Assembly: GCA_016617785.1 (NCBI GenBank)
Contig: JADILM010000007.1
Span: forward strand, 868,001 to 932,000
DNA: 64,000 bases
Origin: Sporobolomyces roseus
Lineage: Eukaryota; Basidiomycota; Microbotryomycetes; Sporidiobolales; Sporidiobolaceae
Direction of reading: 5' to 3'
Shown here: one piece after another, positions 11,468 through 23,231 of the stretch
Layout of the letters: every line of letters begins with the position of its first letter
How positions within the stretch are numbered: position 1 is the stretch's first letter
Notes under the pieces: generated by a model
Databases searched by the model: none
Told to the model about the DNA's origin: nothing
Seen by the model: the letters and a program-made list of their open reading frames with translations, nothing else
Made by a program: the position numbers and the translations under genes

Positions 11468-13592
11468 ATGGACAATTACCAAGCCCTTGAGAAAGTAGGA
11501 GAAGGTAAGCTCTCTCTCTCTCCTTTCCCGCTTCCCCCTCTCATACAACCTCTCTCTCATTCTGTTTGCTCACCTCCACTTCTTGAGAGTCCTATTAGGT
11601 ACTTATGGAACAGTGTACAAATGCAAACAAGTAAGTGGTCTCCTTCCTTCCTCTCTTCCCCTCTCTCGCTCTCGTCGCGTCGCCAATTTAACTCGTCCCT
11701 ATTCCCACTTCCTTTTTATCGAGTCACAACTGACACTCGAGAGGGTCGGGTGTCAATAGTTGCAAACGGGTTCTATAGTAGCCATGAAGAAGATCAGGTT
11801 GGAAGATGATGATGAAGGAGTACCTTCTACTGCCTTGAGAGAAGTATCAGTCTTGATGGAATTGGGTCAATCAAGTCATAAAGGGTCAGAATGTATCGTC
11901 AAGTAAGTTATCACGCACTCCTCCTTATCTGTGAAAGATGGGCGAGCAAGGGCAAGCACGATACCCAGGAAGGGAGAAAAAAAAAGAGAGAGAATCTCGG
12001 CAAAAACGTCCTCTCTCTCTCTCCTCCCTCCCTCGTTCGCTCTCTTGCCTTCCGTCTCGCCTGTTGATTTGCTGATTCGAGAACCCTGTTTTTTCCGTCG
12101 CCAGGTTACTCGATGTGATTCATTCAGACGACCGACTCTGCCTAGTATTCGAATACGTCGACCTCGACCTCAAGAAATACATGGATGCTGCTGCACACGC
12201 ATCGAATCCAGTCTCTCGTTCGAGTGGTTGGATCCCACCTCCAGCTCTAGGGGACGTGAAAGGGAAAGGACGTGCAAAGAGGGGATTACCAGATGAAATG
12301 GTCTATGTGAGTCTTTCAAGAATACATGAGAGAGAGAGAGGAGTGCTGATCAAGAGAGAAGGAGGGAGAGTATATAGAGGTTCATGAGTCAGTTGTTTTT
12401 GGGATTGAGTCATTTACATTCGAGGAGGATTTTACATAGGGATTTGAAACCTCAAAATTTATTGATTGATCGTCAAGGGAATCTCAAGGTGAGCAGCTCT
12501 TTTCCAATTTTATCCTCTGTGACTTCATCTACTCCTCCATACGGTTACTGCACACGGAGCTCGAATTGAGAATAGGCAAGCTGACTTTATCGCACCGTGA
12601 GTTTAGATCGCAGATTTCGGATTAGCTCGAGCTTTTGGAGTTCCCTTACGAACCTACACTCACGAGGTCAGCTCATCACCTTTTCTCCTATCTCTCATAT
12701 GTTTGAGAGTGAAAGCTAACCTAACCGACATGCTCGGCTATAGATCATTACACTTTGGTATCGACCTCCAGAAGTCCTCCTCGGTGGACGACACTACACT
12801 ACAGCAGTCGATGTTTGGTCAGTAGGTACAATCTTTGCAGAAATGGCTTCTGGTCTACCTCTCGTACCAGGTGATTCAGAAATCGATCAAATCTTCAAAA
12901 TCTTCCGGTACATTCTTCCTTTTTTTTTTTCTCCCTCTCTTCCCTCACTCTTCGTACTGACCGAGATATCGAGGGTGCGTGTAGGTTGTTGGGTACACCG
13001 ACTACTACGACTTGGCCGGGATTGAGTCAAATGCCAGATTTCAAAACTTCTTTCCCTATATGGCGCCCTTCGGATTGGGACAAGGTGTTGCCGGAAATGG
13101 AACCTCAAGGATTGGAATTGATCAAGAAGTTATTGATCATTGATCCGGAGAAACGAATTTCAGGTGAGATTTCCCTCAACTCAAACTTCAATCGCTTTTC
13201 GCATCTCGCAAGCTGATTGAAAGACTTGGGGCGAATCCACAGCGAAAGTCGCCTTACATCATCCTTACTTCAACCCTCCACCGACTCCGACTCTCGCAGC
13301 TCCCCAACAATCCCTCCTCGGTCAACCTCTCTCACCATTCCTGAATCCCTGGGGGACCAACGGACCTCCAAACGCCCAACAATTCCCTCAGCAGTCACAA
13401 CCACAATCGCAAGCTCAACCTCAACCTTCACAACAGCAATATCAGAAAGTACAGAGTCCGGCACAACAGAGGTTCTTTGAGAGAATGAACGAGAGCCCGC
13501 AAGGGAGGGCAGGTGGTGGAGGAAGTGGTGGAGGGAATGGGCAGAACGTACCGAGTGTCAATGTTGAGGCGTTGATGGCTAGCCCTATTTGA
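11468..13592 (+). CDS. CDK1: Cyclin-dependent kinase Cdk1/Cdc28 type
   Basis: Master cell-cycle kinase. Nine exons (11468..11504, 11599..11630, 11760..11902, 12105..12306, 12378..12488, 12607..12666, 12744..12907, 12985..13163, 13243..13592) give 425 aa. Visible: glycine loop [11 protein letters not shown] with the inhibitory Thr-Tyr pair, AMKKIRLED with the catalytic Lys, cyclin helix PSTALRE (PSTAIRE is usual), [26 protein letters not shown] with the activating Thr, [12 protein letters not shown], and [13 protein letters not shown]. Two departures from the ~300-aa family norm: an insert of about 30 residues after DLDLKKYMD (rich in Ser, Pro, Gly, Lys), and a C-terminal extension of ~90 residues rich in Gln/Pro after HHPYF. 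Assignment to Cdk1 rather than another CDK rests on the THE..LWYR and [13 protein letters not shown] segments. Confidence 0.85.
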
Positions 13593-14028
13593 GTCGTTTG
13601 CATAATCTCTTCGTAGTCCTCTCGTTTAATCCTTTTCGTACTCTGCATTTTCGCAACAGTCATTTTTCCTCTATCTCTCTCGCTTCTCTCGCTTCGAACG
13701 AGGGGTAGAGAGATGGGAACCGAGTCAGAGGGTCTTTTGCAACGAGGAAAACAAGATTTGACGTGACGCGTGACGAGAGGAAGAACGATAAAAATCAACA
13801 AGGTGGACACAGATTCGAAAACTAGACAGGACTGAAGACGATAGACAAGGAAGACGTAAGAGTGAAAGAACGGGGACAATACAAGAGGAACTAAAGTTAA
13901 GAGAGAGAACAAGACTTTTTGAAGAAGAGACGACAAATTTTGAGCATAAAACGAGATAGATGCGAAGAAGAAGAGAAAGTTGAAAGCGATCGTGGAGTTT
14001 AGGTTTTCTTGTTCGTGAGCGATGGTCT
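13593..14028. other. Convergent 3' flanks of CDK1 and the CCCH gene
   Basis: 436 bp between two stop codons facing each other. It should hold both 3' untranslated regions. No gene, repeat or structured RNA was recognised. Confidence 0.4.
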
Positions 14029-16391
14029 CTAGGTGTCCATATCGAATTGAATCTCATCCTCTCCTCCCCCGAGATCATCTTCACCTGCCGTACTTCCCGC
14101 CGAACTAATTCCACCCGACGCAACTCTAGTTCCTCCATTCGGAGTCGTCACTTCTCGATGTAACGGACTTGCGACCGCCGTATTATTGTTCGACGACATT
14201 CGACGAGCCAATGCCGAACCAGGAGCGGGAAGTGTCGCTGCTTGTAATCGAGGTGAAACTCCTTCTGCTGAAGAAGTCGATCCTCCTCCATTACCGTTCG
14301 TCTGTGGTGGAGCACGAGAAGGACTAGTACCGAGTGCTTGAGAGTAGAGCATCGTTGAAGGAGGAGTTTCGCCAGTATAGTTCGGAGGAATGAGATGGAG
14401 TCTACTCAAACCCGCTGCGAGTCCCCCTGGGAGTGAAGAACCGGGTGCGGCGAGAGACGCGTTTGTCGTTGGTGACAACCCGGATTGTGCGTATCGGGAA
14501 GGATACTGAGGACCTAGTGCATCGTTGAAAGAGGCAGAGTAGAAAGGGTGAGGTTGTTGAGAGGGTGAGGTCGAGAGGTACGAGTTTGGCGGGAGCAAGG
14601 CCGAGGCATGGATCGGGTCGGTGTGTGAACCACGACTCGTTGCGAGGAGGGAAGATTGAGGAGGAGTGAAAGGTTGTGCTGAGGGGTTGTGACCTTCTGA
14701 ACTCGAATGAACTGCTCCCCAAGTCGATTGAGCCATTGCTGAAGCGGAGCGATTGCCGAGAGAGGGAGGCTGAAGAGCATTCGAGGAAGGAGGAGTGGGT
14801 CTGCCGCCAGAGAGGAGGAGGTCGACGGGAACAGATCGACTCGGGAGGAACTGATCGAGGGAAGGACTGCTCGATGACAAGTTCGAAGGAGTTGCTCCAT
14901 TCTGCGATTTAAGGGTACGGCGTCGCATTTCTTCTGGAGTGAGGAGGTCGTTGAGCGAGGATGGGAGGAAACCTTCGTCGAATCCGTCGTCGCCTTCATC
15001 CTCATCTTCGATCGCGATTTCAGCAGATCGGTACGAGTTCCATCCACTGTTCGAATTCGATCGTTGCATATCGCCGAGCATTGCTGGTCGAGTAGGAGGA
15101 GATCCGGGGAAACCGTCTTCGTTCGAATCGTAGGAGCTTGGAATGAAGAGACCTCTCGATCCGGAGAAAGGGGAAGTACCGAAGATCGATGACTGTTGAC
15201 CGTTTCCATTCGGATGAGGAGCGTTGGGTACAGCGAGCGGGATCGAAGAGGGGAGTTCGGTGCCATTTGGATGAAAGTTTCGCTGATATTGCTGCATTCG
15301 AGGTGGAGAGAGGGATTGACTATTGTTTGAAAGCCGACGAGCTTGCTCCGATAGCATTGCATGCGCAGCTACTGATCCTCTTCCGTTCGAACCGAGGTGA
15401 TGCGAGAGTCCGGATGAACCGGGAGCGACGAAGTTGACGTTGTTTCCTTGAGCGATCGAAGCGAAACTGAGAGGGGAATGAGGAGAGTCGTGAGGATGAG
15501 GAAGGGTTCGATGTTGTAGTCCAGGTGATGAAGCTGGTGTTCGTCGACCGAGACTATCGGGAGATCCAAAGACGGCTTCGAAATCTCCGTGTTGACTCGC
15601 TCCTGAACTCGATCCTCCATTTCCTCCCAACATGAAGGCTCGAGCAGCTTCTGCACCTCCTCCCATTCGTTGCGAGTAATCGACCGTTTGCTTCAACGAT
15701 TGTAGGAGTTCGTTCGGATCCATTCCTGGTCGCATTGGAGATTGAGCAATTGCATTCGTCGTGTTGATTAGGGTTCCTTCTGCGATTCCGGCTTGAACTT
15801 CTCGTAGTGCTGCTTGTGCCGCTCGTTTGTTCTTGCGGTCGAACGACATGGGTTGACCGGGAAGAACGTGAGCGAGAGCGCATTTGTGGCCAAACTTGCA
15901 GTTTCCCTTCGCGAACCATTGACAGACAGGTTTGCTCTATTGTATCTCAAAGAGAGTCAGTATTAGATTGCGAGAGGAGGGAATGAGATCACGCCACTCA
16001 CTTGTCCTGCATTGACAAGATCATGCGAGAACGGACAAGCGGCTCCTGCAGTACAACTATTGGCTGTTCACGATCGATTGATATCTCTACGTCAGTATAT
16101 ACCCCCTAGATGATAGAGGAGTATAATACATACCTTTGTAGAACTTGCAAGGAACGTGAGAGAGATCTTTGGCTGAATGATCGCCAACGAACGAACGAAA
16201 TACGGGAGGTCAGTTTCGCTTCGCGCCTCTCGGTAATGATGTATATAGAGCTACTCACCTTTGCCAGCTTTCTTATAACTCGCTTCTAGCTGTTGTTGTT
16301 CGAGGAAAGCCCTTTCTTCGACTGCCCCCACATGATAAGGTTGCCCCTCGAAGTGAGCGTTTGGAGGACGCTGTAGTGCAGCTGTCTCCAT
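14029..16391 (-). CDS. CCCH zinc-finger protein (Lee1-like)
   Basis: Probable RNA-binding protein. Exons 16391..16259, 16172..16134, 16063..16002 and 15936..14029 give 713 aa. Two tandem CCCH fingers with C-x7-C-x5-C-x3-H spacing lie near the N-terminus: CKFYKANSCTAGAACPFSH (~53-71) and CQWFAKGNCKFGHKCALAH (~83-101). They are followed by VLPGQPMSFDRKNKRAAQAA. The remaining ~590 residues are low-complexity Ser/Pro/Asn/Gly-rich sequence with an acidic patch (EDEDEGDDGFDEGF). The layout matches the yeast LEE1 type seen across fungi. The fingers are split across three exons but join in phase. Target RNAs cannot be told from sequence. Confidence 0.82.
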
Positions 16392-16703
16392 CTCCTAGTT
16401 CTACTGAGTTGCTTTGTGGTCTATTTGAGATGTGAAAGTGGGGGGAGATGCGATGCGGCGGAGAAGAGGAGGAACGAGTTCAAGTGAGGCGATGACTCAG
16501 CAAGAGTGAGAGATTGAGCTGTTCTGGTTGTAGCGGGTGGTGATAGTGATACTTGATTGGTCAGATGTGAGTATCGACAAGCAGGAGTGAATGGTAGAGG
16601 ACAAGGGATGAGTCGCTTTCGCTTCCTCCGAAATCCAAGATCTTTCATCTCGAACCAGTCACTCGCTCATCTCGCTTCAAGCTTAGTCACTTCTCGATCA
16701 GTC
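16392..16703. promoter_or_regulatory. Divergent promoter CCCH gene (-) / GPI8 (+)
   Basis: 312 bp between divergent start codons. An ORF starting at 16557 runs in frame into GPI8; it would add about 49 residues ahead of the signal peptide and is more likely leader sequence. No specific regulatory site was recognised. Confidence 0.4.
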
Positions 16704-18291
16704 ATGGTATGGATCTTGAGGGCGCTCGTCCTAGCGAGCGTTTGTCTCGTGCCAGTCCTCGCCTCCTCTTCTGAATTCACCAACAATTGGGCTGTACTCG
16801 TCTGTACCGTACGTGAAGCTCTCTAGATAATCCCAGGAGCTTTCTTGCTGACTCGAGATCATTCCACAGTCGCGGTTCTGGTTCAACTATCGAGTGAGTT
16901 CGAAGAATCGTCTCGAAATCCATTTTCGAATCGAATTGACCTCCCTTCACTCCTCACAGCATATGGCCAACACGCTCGCAATGTTCGCAATATATTCTTC
17001 GTGACGTGTCGAGCGACTGGTACTGACCTGAAACCGTTCCCTACAGGTATCGTACGGTGAAACGATTAGGAATTCCCGACTCCCAAATCATTCTCATGCT
17101 CGCAGACGACGTCGCTTGTAATCCACGGAACCCTTTCGCAGGAACCGTCTACTCGAACGCAGACCGCAAAACTGACTTGTACGGAGAGCAAATTGAGGTG
17201 GATTACAAGGGAGAAGAGGTCAGCGTCGAGACTTTCCTGCGCTTGTTGTCAGGTTCGTCTTCCACTGCTCGCTTGGTCTCTCAGAGAAATAGAGCTCTCA
17301 GTTGATCTTTCGCTTTGGTGCCCCACTCTGTGCAGGTCGACTACCAGATTCAACTCCTGCTTCGAAACGGCTCATGACGGATTCGAGATCGAACGTTTTC
17401 GTTTACATGACTGGACATGGTGGTGACGAGTTCCTCAAGTTTCAGGACAACGAAGAGATCTCGGCGTTCGATATCGCAGATGCGCTCGATGGGATGTGGT
17501 CAAAAGGGAGGTGAGTCGTAGCTTGCTCTTTCTTCTCGCAAAAGTTCGGTTCACTCATTACCCTCGCTCGTCATGACAGGTACAACGAACTCCTCTTCAT
17601 GGTCGACACATGTCAAGCAAATACACTATACAGCAAGTTCTACTCTCCGAACATTCTAGCGACAGGGTCAAGTGAGAAAGGTGAAAACTCGTATTCGGTT
17701 CGTTTCCCCTAAGTTTTCAGCTCAGACTCATGGAGATTAACACCAACCTCTTCCATTGTATGTAGCACCACGCGGATAACGATATTGGAGTGGCAGTCAC
17801 AGATCGATACACTCACCATGTCCTGACATTCCTTGAGGAAATCAACAAGACCTCGAAAGCGACTCTACAAGATCTCGTGAGCCTACAACTATACCTCCTA
17901 GATTTCAGCTGCTGATACACAGCTTCCCTCATAGTTCAAGACCTTCTCTTACGAGGTGATACACTCGACTCCAGGAGTACGAAGCGACCTTTTCCAGCGA
18001 CCGCTAGGAGAAACGCTTTTGACCGATTTCTTCGGTGGAGTATCAGAGGTCGAGCTATCACCGCCAACTACAGAGGAAAGTCTTGTAGCGGATAGGGTGG
18101 CGGTAGGAGGGGTCGACATCGAAAGGCCACTTAGTTCAGGACGGCGGCGAAGGAGGAACTCGAGGAGTGCAGAGGGAATGACCACAGAGAAGGCGGGGCG
18201 ACTATCGAGCGGGACAGTGATAGGAGCGACAGTCGGGGTCGTGGCAGCTCATGTAGCGGCAGTCTATGTAGCGCGGCGGCGGAAACTGTAA
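16704..18291 (+). CDS. GPI8: GPI-anchor transamidase catalytic subunit
   Basis: ER cysteine protease (C13 family, PIG-K) that cuts the GPI signal from precursor proteins and transfers them to the anchor. Eight exons (16704..16808, 16870..16893, 16960..16982, 17047..17252, 17336..17510, 17580..17697, 17766..17876, 17935..18291) give 372 aa. A signal peptide ([13 protein letters not shown]) precedes [20 protein letters not shown], the family N-terminus. Catalytic His is in [15 protein letters not shown] and catalytic Cys in [30 protein letters not shown] follows. The C-terminus has a hydrophobic segment ([20 protein letters not shown]) and a basic end, as expected for a type I membrane protein. 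Exons 2 and 3 are 24 and 23 nt; exon 3 uses a weak donor (GTTCGC). Confidence 0.95.
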
Positions 18292-18540
18292 ATAAATAAG
18301 CTGAGCGTCTACATTTCTCGCACAGCTGTGGCTCTCTGTCGGAAGTCGCTGGCAGAAAGGCTCTTGACGAGCTATTCCGATGGAGACGATTGGCGTTCAG
18401 GTCAGCTCTCTTCAGCAACGGCTCGAGAAGGAAAAGCTTAACTCTGTCTCTCGTTTCGATCAGCACAGGTTCTGAGCGGAAAATGTCACTTCTGATTGTT
18501 ACAACAAAGCACTTCAAGAGATGGTACTAAGTATAGGGTA

Positions 18541-20226
18541 TTAAACAGTCAAAGCAATTTCTACAGGTTTCGTCTTTTCGTCAAGTTCCATCTTTTCAAC
18601 ATCTTCTCCTAGCTTCTGTGCTCGCCTGAGCATCTCCGAGATGTACTGATCGACTTGAGATGAAGCGGAAGAGACAGTGAGAGTCGAGGAAGTGGTGGAA
18701 GAGCCAGAGTCGGAGGGAGAACGAGAGTGTGGAAGAGGAGTCGAAGTTGGGAGGGAGGATAGGGCATCGTGGGTGAGAGGGAGTAGGGGAGGTAGACAAT
18801 CGTCCTCGTCTTCCACAGAGTCGTGTAAAGGTGTGGTCGAGGTAGCGGGAGGATCTGGGGAGAGGGAAAGGAGAGTAATCAGTTACTGATTGTGTTGAGG
18901 AAAGGTCAAAGAGTTCGACTTACCTTGTTCGTTTCCTGCTTGCTCCTTCGCAACATCCTTCTCGTCTTCTTGCATCGAGTCAGATTGAGCGGCTTTCACT
19001 TGTTCCTCCCGAGCTCGCTCTTTCATCGCATCCAATCTCGACAATTCCTTTTCGATTTTTCGAACTAGTGATTTCCTCTCCTGCTTGACTATCTTATCTC
19101 CTCCAGACACAATGGCGTCAATCTTGCTCAGGAGGTTGACGAGGTAATCTTCGTAAGCGAGGAAAGGAGAGTTCGACGAGACGAAAGCGAGAGGAGGAGG
19201 AGTGGTTGTCGAGGAAGTGGAATCGGGTGATGGCTTGAAGGTGAAAGAGGAGGGTTTCTCAAAGGTAGCCTGTCGATCGACAAAGGAAGAGGAGAGGGAA
19301 GAGATTTTGTCGAGAGCGTTGCGACGAAGGAGGTGTTGACGGAAATGGCGTTGAAGTTTCGTTGCTGCTTCCTCCTCCTCGTCAGGAGATTGTGAGTCGG
19401 TGGGAGCCTTGCTATCAACGGCGGGAGTTGTGGCTTGAGGTTCAGCGGAAGTGACTGGAGCAGGAGAAGGGGAGGAAGAGGGTTGGGCGACAGGAGAAGG
19501 AGAGGGTTGAGAGACGGGGGCGGGAGATTGCTGAGTAGGAGCTTGTGTCGTCGTCGAAGGTCGAGGAGTGCCGAAGATGGCTTCGAGGAAGTGAGGGAGG
19601 TCGAGCTTTGGTGTTTCAGCTTGTCGAGAGGATTCGGCTCGAGGGGTCGAAGACGGGATCGAAGGTCGAGGAGCTGAGACGCGTTCGGCAGGTTGAGGAG
19701 CTTCAGTACGTTGAGGAAGTTTCGAGCCAAAGAGGAGTTGGAATAGATCAGGCATTGTGTCGACGGAAGATTGCTGTTGTTCAGCTTGTTCGTTCCTCCT
19801 TCTCCTCATCTGTTCTTGCTGTTCTTCGAGTTGTTGCCTCCTAGCCAGTTCTTCTTGTACCCTCATAGCCTGAATGTACCTCTGCTTAGCCTCTTCCTCC
19901 TCTCTGGCTTTCCTGACCATTTCCTCGCGATACCTCAAAGCTCTTTCGTATTCCCTCCTCTCTCTTTCCTCCCTGATCGCTTCTTCGATGGCTGCTTGAC
20001 GCTCACGTTGACGTTGCTCGGCGAGGAAGGCGGCAGCTTCAGCTTGTCGACGTTCTTGTTGTTTGCGAATGAGGAGTGCTTGTTCGATTCGAGAGCGTTC
20101 GTCGTCGTAGGAAGTGTAAGAGGGAGGAAGATAGGTATTGTTGGAAGAGAGTGACGATGAAGGGTAGAGCGAGAAGGGAGAAGCTTGCGAGTGAGAGTAA
20201 TCGAGGGGAGATGAGAAAGGGAACAT
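18541..20226 (-). CDS. BAG-domain Hsp70 co-chaperone with IQ motif
   Basis: Probable nucleotide-exchange partner of Hsp70. Two exons (20226..18924, 18854..18541) give 538 aa. Residues ~45-150 are a long Arg/Glu/Gln coiled coil (QERRQAEAAAFLAEQRQRER). An IQ-like helix is visible in EEAATKLQRHFRQHLLRRNA. The BAG region runs from YEDYLVNLLSKIDAIVSGGD to KIVKQERKSLVRKIEKELSR and LDAMKERAREEQVKAAQ. The C-terminal exon is Ser/Thr-rich with SSQVDQYISEMLRRAQKLGE. The promoter carries a multi-unit heat-shock element and a TATA box, which fits a stress-induced chaperone partner. The BAG assignment is from pattern, not from an alignment. Confidence 0.78.
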
Positions 20227-20344
20227 TGTCGATCGAGTGGGCGTTGTGTGAGCGAGAGTAGGGTTTGAAGCGAAGTATCGATCGAGTAGAGTGCAGATGT
20301 GAAGTGAAGTGAAGAGGAGAGAGGAGAGAGGAAGCAGAGCTGAC

Positions 20345-20352
20345 TTATATAA
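20345..20352 (-). promoter_or_regulatory. TATA box of the BAG gene
   Basis: TTATATAA on the minus strand, about 120 bp upstream of the BAG start codon and just downstream (in gene direction) of the heat-shock element. The spacing suits a strongly inducible promoter. Confidence 0.6.
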
Positions 20353-20367
20353 GCTTGCGAAGCGCTC

Positions 20368-20395
20368 GAACTTTCTCGAAATTCATGGAATATTC
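20368..20395 (-). promoter_or_regulatory. Heat-shock element (HSF binding site)
   Basis: Six alternating units on the plus strand: GAA 20368, TTC 20373, GAA 20378, TTC 20382, GAA 20388, TTC 20393. The first three and the last two have the canonical 2-nt gap (GAAnnTTCnnGAA and GAAnnTTC); the central gaps are 1 and 3 nt. This exceeds the three units needed for HSF trimer binding. It lies ~140-170 bp upstream of the BAG gene and 49 bp beyond the stop codon of the ubiquitin protease. Confidence 0.75.
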
Positions 20396-20443
20396 TCGCA
20401 TTTTCGACCAAATTCGATTATGCGTCAACCCTGTATTTCAAGC

Positions 20444-22990
20444 TCACTGTTTACTGATGCGATAGAAGAGCAAGTAGACAGACGAAGCAAAGCGATCGAC
20501 GAGGTCGGAACTTGCGAGAGGAGTGATCGTCTCGTCGTCGATTTCGACGAATTCTGAACCTTTTCGAACAATCGACGTGTCTAACCATCGAGGCCCATTT
20601 AGCTGTATGCACCCAGTGGACAATATAGTATAGACTCACAGTGACCTGAAGTGTGCTGTCCACCGATGTGATTGACGAGAGCGTAAAGCTCATACGTCGT
20701 GCTTGTTTCGTGCGGTGACTTCAGCCTGTAACGACTGCTCGTCGATCCGCGAGGAAGAAGGTAGTCGAGGTCGAGAGTATCGATGGGGAAGTCGACGGGC
20801 GTTTCGACTTTCGAGGAGAAGGAATCGTAGGAGGTGAAGCGTTTGAGCTGGATGACTAGAGTTTGAGGTAGTCGAGTGACGACGAGTTGTTTTGAAGCTG
20901 CTCGAAGTCGTCGGCAGCGAGGACATTTCCTACACGCCACGCATCTGAATACGTTCAATGAGGAGCGGCAGGAAAGACAAAAGTCCAGAACGCACCAAGC
21001 TTCTTCGTCTTCGAGAATTTCCTCTCGCAAGAACTCGTCGATACAGTCTTCGAGCTGTAGCGGGATATCGCCTTGTTGTTCTGGAATTGGTAGAGGGAGT
21101 GTTTGAAGAGGGTTGTATGTCGTAGACATCTCATGACAGTACAAGCACTCCATCTGATTTCGCAATTGACCTGAGAGAATGATCATCCCAACATGTCAGC
21201 ACGATCGAGCGCAGTCGAGGATACTCAGGGGACATTCATTTACCCTGAAAGAAATCGATCACGATCGAATCGTTCTGTTCTCGATATTTCGCCCATTCAG
21301 AATCAGCCGCAACGACTTCTGGCATTGATGCGAGCTCGTCTTCTCGCTGCAGGGAGTTCTCTCGAATCGGAGAGGGGTCGAGGACGAGGTTGAGATCTTC
21401 ATGAAGAGCTGCGAGGAGATGGAGTCTACGAAAAGAGTGGAAGTCAGTGCAACAGATTCGAACGTAAACACTCTCGAGAACTTACAAGAAATCGTGAGCA
21501 TCTTGCTGATCAGCGTTGTCGAATCTTGAAGCGCTCGAGATGATATCCTGTGAAGAGACAAGAAGTCTCAGTTTGATCGCAACTTGAAAACTGAGAACGT
21601 TGGAGCTCACTCGGAATCTGCCGGCAGTGATGACACGATGCTTTCCACTCGTCATAGCTTGGAAGAGGATAGATAGAGCCTGTAGATACACCTGCTGCTG
21701 AGTCAAGTCTGAAGAGCAACTCAACGAAAGTGAGAACGTACGGAAGCGACTTGTCCTTGTGATCCATTCCGATTACTGCGATTGACTTCTTGTCGATACT
21801 CTCCACCTGTCCAAACCGAATCCCGATCAGCTTCAGTCATTCGGGCGTGACAAGCTGAGCTAGGAAGAGTACGGACTAGCGAGGAAATCTGCCAAAGGTG
21901 CAGTCGCAGCCAAACTTTGCAGAACTGCCGAGAGGTAACAATTATTCCCGAGGTTTGTCAAACCCGAAATCCCATAGATCTGATGATAGGCGACTCTTTC
22001 CGGACGCTGTCGAAGAGAAGCGGTTGAGCGACGACGTGAAACTTGACGAGTGCGCTCTTCCTCCTCCTCGTCAGAACGTCGACTGATAGATCTCCCTTCT
22101 TTCGGTGGCGAGTAATCGAATTCGTTGTAGTGAGATGCTCCATTTGAAGTGGCGGAACTTGATCTTCGATAAGGTTGAATATCGAGAGCTGCAGGTGGAG
22201 GAGGGAGAGGAGGTAAGGAGACTTGAGCAGAAGGTGTTGCGACTGTAGCTCGACGTTCAAGAGTAGGTCGAGGGATGGAGACATTCGGTGATTGGGAGGA
22301 TGATGGAGCAAAAGAAGTTGAAGAACGGTTGAGAGGGGTTGGACGAGGAGGGGGCTCATAAGGAGGAAGGGTCGAGTCGTCGTCGCAAGATACAGGAGAG
22401 GGACGAGAGCGATAAGAGTTTGCCGATCCTGGTCGACAAGGAGGAGTCGAAGCTCGTTGCGAGGGAAGTTGTCGTTTCATCGAATCGAAATTCTTGAGCG
22501 AGTCTGGTGATTCGATGGCCGGATTCGAGCGATCCTCCCTTGATCCTCCACACAGCGAAGGAGGGGGTGAGCCTTGAAAAGGAGTGATCTTTGCGAGAGT
22601 GATTGGATCATTCGCAAGTTCCTCTGGTTGAACCTCCCTAAACTTTGCACTACTCTTCCTCCTCAACCTCACCGCGAACCCTTTCAATCCCCTCTTTCGA
22701 TCCTTCTCCATCTCGATTGCTGCTTCGACCGTCTCTCTGAACCTTTCACCTCCTCCTCCTCCTCTTCTCGAGTCTCCCTCATTCTGTTTTTCCACTTCCC
22801 TGATCACTTTCTTCCATTCCTTCTTACTGTCGAATCGATTACCTGCATCGCGACTAGAGTACGAGGCCCTGTGATCTTCGGAAGATGGACGAGGCGAGGT
22901 GGGAGCGAGTGATGGGAAAGAAGGTGATTCGAGATCAGTTTGTTGTCGACCTAGTACATCAGTAGCTCGAGGGATCTGTCTCCAGAACAT
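20444..22990 (-). CDS. Ubiquitin carboxyl-terminal hydrolase (USP/C19 family)
   Basis: Cysteine protease that removes ubiquitin. Eight exons (22990..21877, 21806..21742, 21697..21611, 21547..21486, 21425..21244, 21170..20996, 20929..20640, 20580..20444) give 703 aa. The N-terminal ~310 residues are Ser/Pro/Arg-rich. The Cys box is GLTNLGNNCYLSAVLQSL; the Thr that usually precedes Cys is Asn here. SGEYRQEVNRSN, FDNADQQDAHDFL and a zinc-ribbon pair (CLYCHEMSTTY and WKCPRCRRLR) follow. The His box is NHIGGQHTSGHYTSIVRKGS and the protein ends YLLFYRISKQ. Exon 3 has a CAGCAG acceptor that could shift by one codon. It is a different USP subfamily from the DOA4-type enzyme at 35-39.6 kb. The specific orthologue is not resolved. 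Confidence 0.88.
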
Positions 22991-23231
22991 TAGTCGAATC
23001 TAGGAGCGGGAGATTGTAAAAGTGGGTGAAGAGAGAGAGGAAGGAAGAGAGAATTGGATCCTCATGACTCTCCGTGTTTGCTCCGCGGCGTTGAGTCATA
23101 GTGTCCACGACAAGGAGGTATCGACTGCAAAAGAGAGAGAGAGAGAGGTTGCTACACACAAGAGAGAACAATAATCGTAAGAGACGGAGAGAGAGAGAGA
23201 GCAACAACCCGAATAACTCTCTTTTTTCCGT

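Noticed and set aside
14514..15362. 282-codon frame within the CCCH gene
   Set aside because: Alternative frame of the long last exon on the same strand; no domain.
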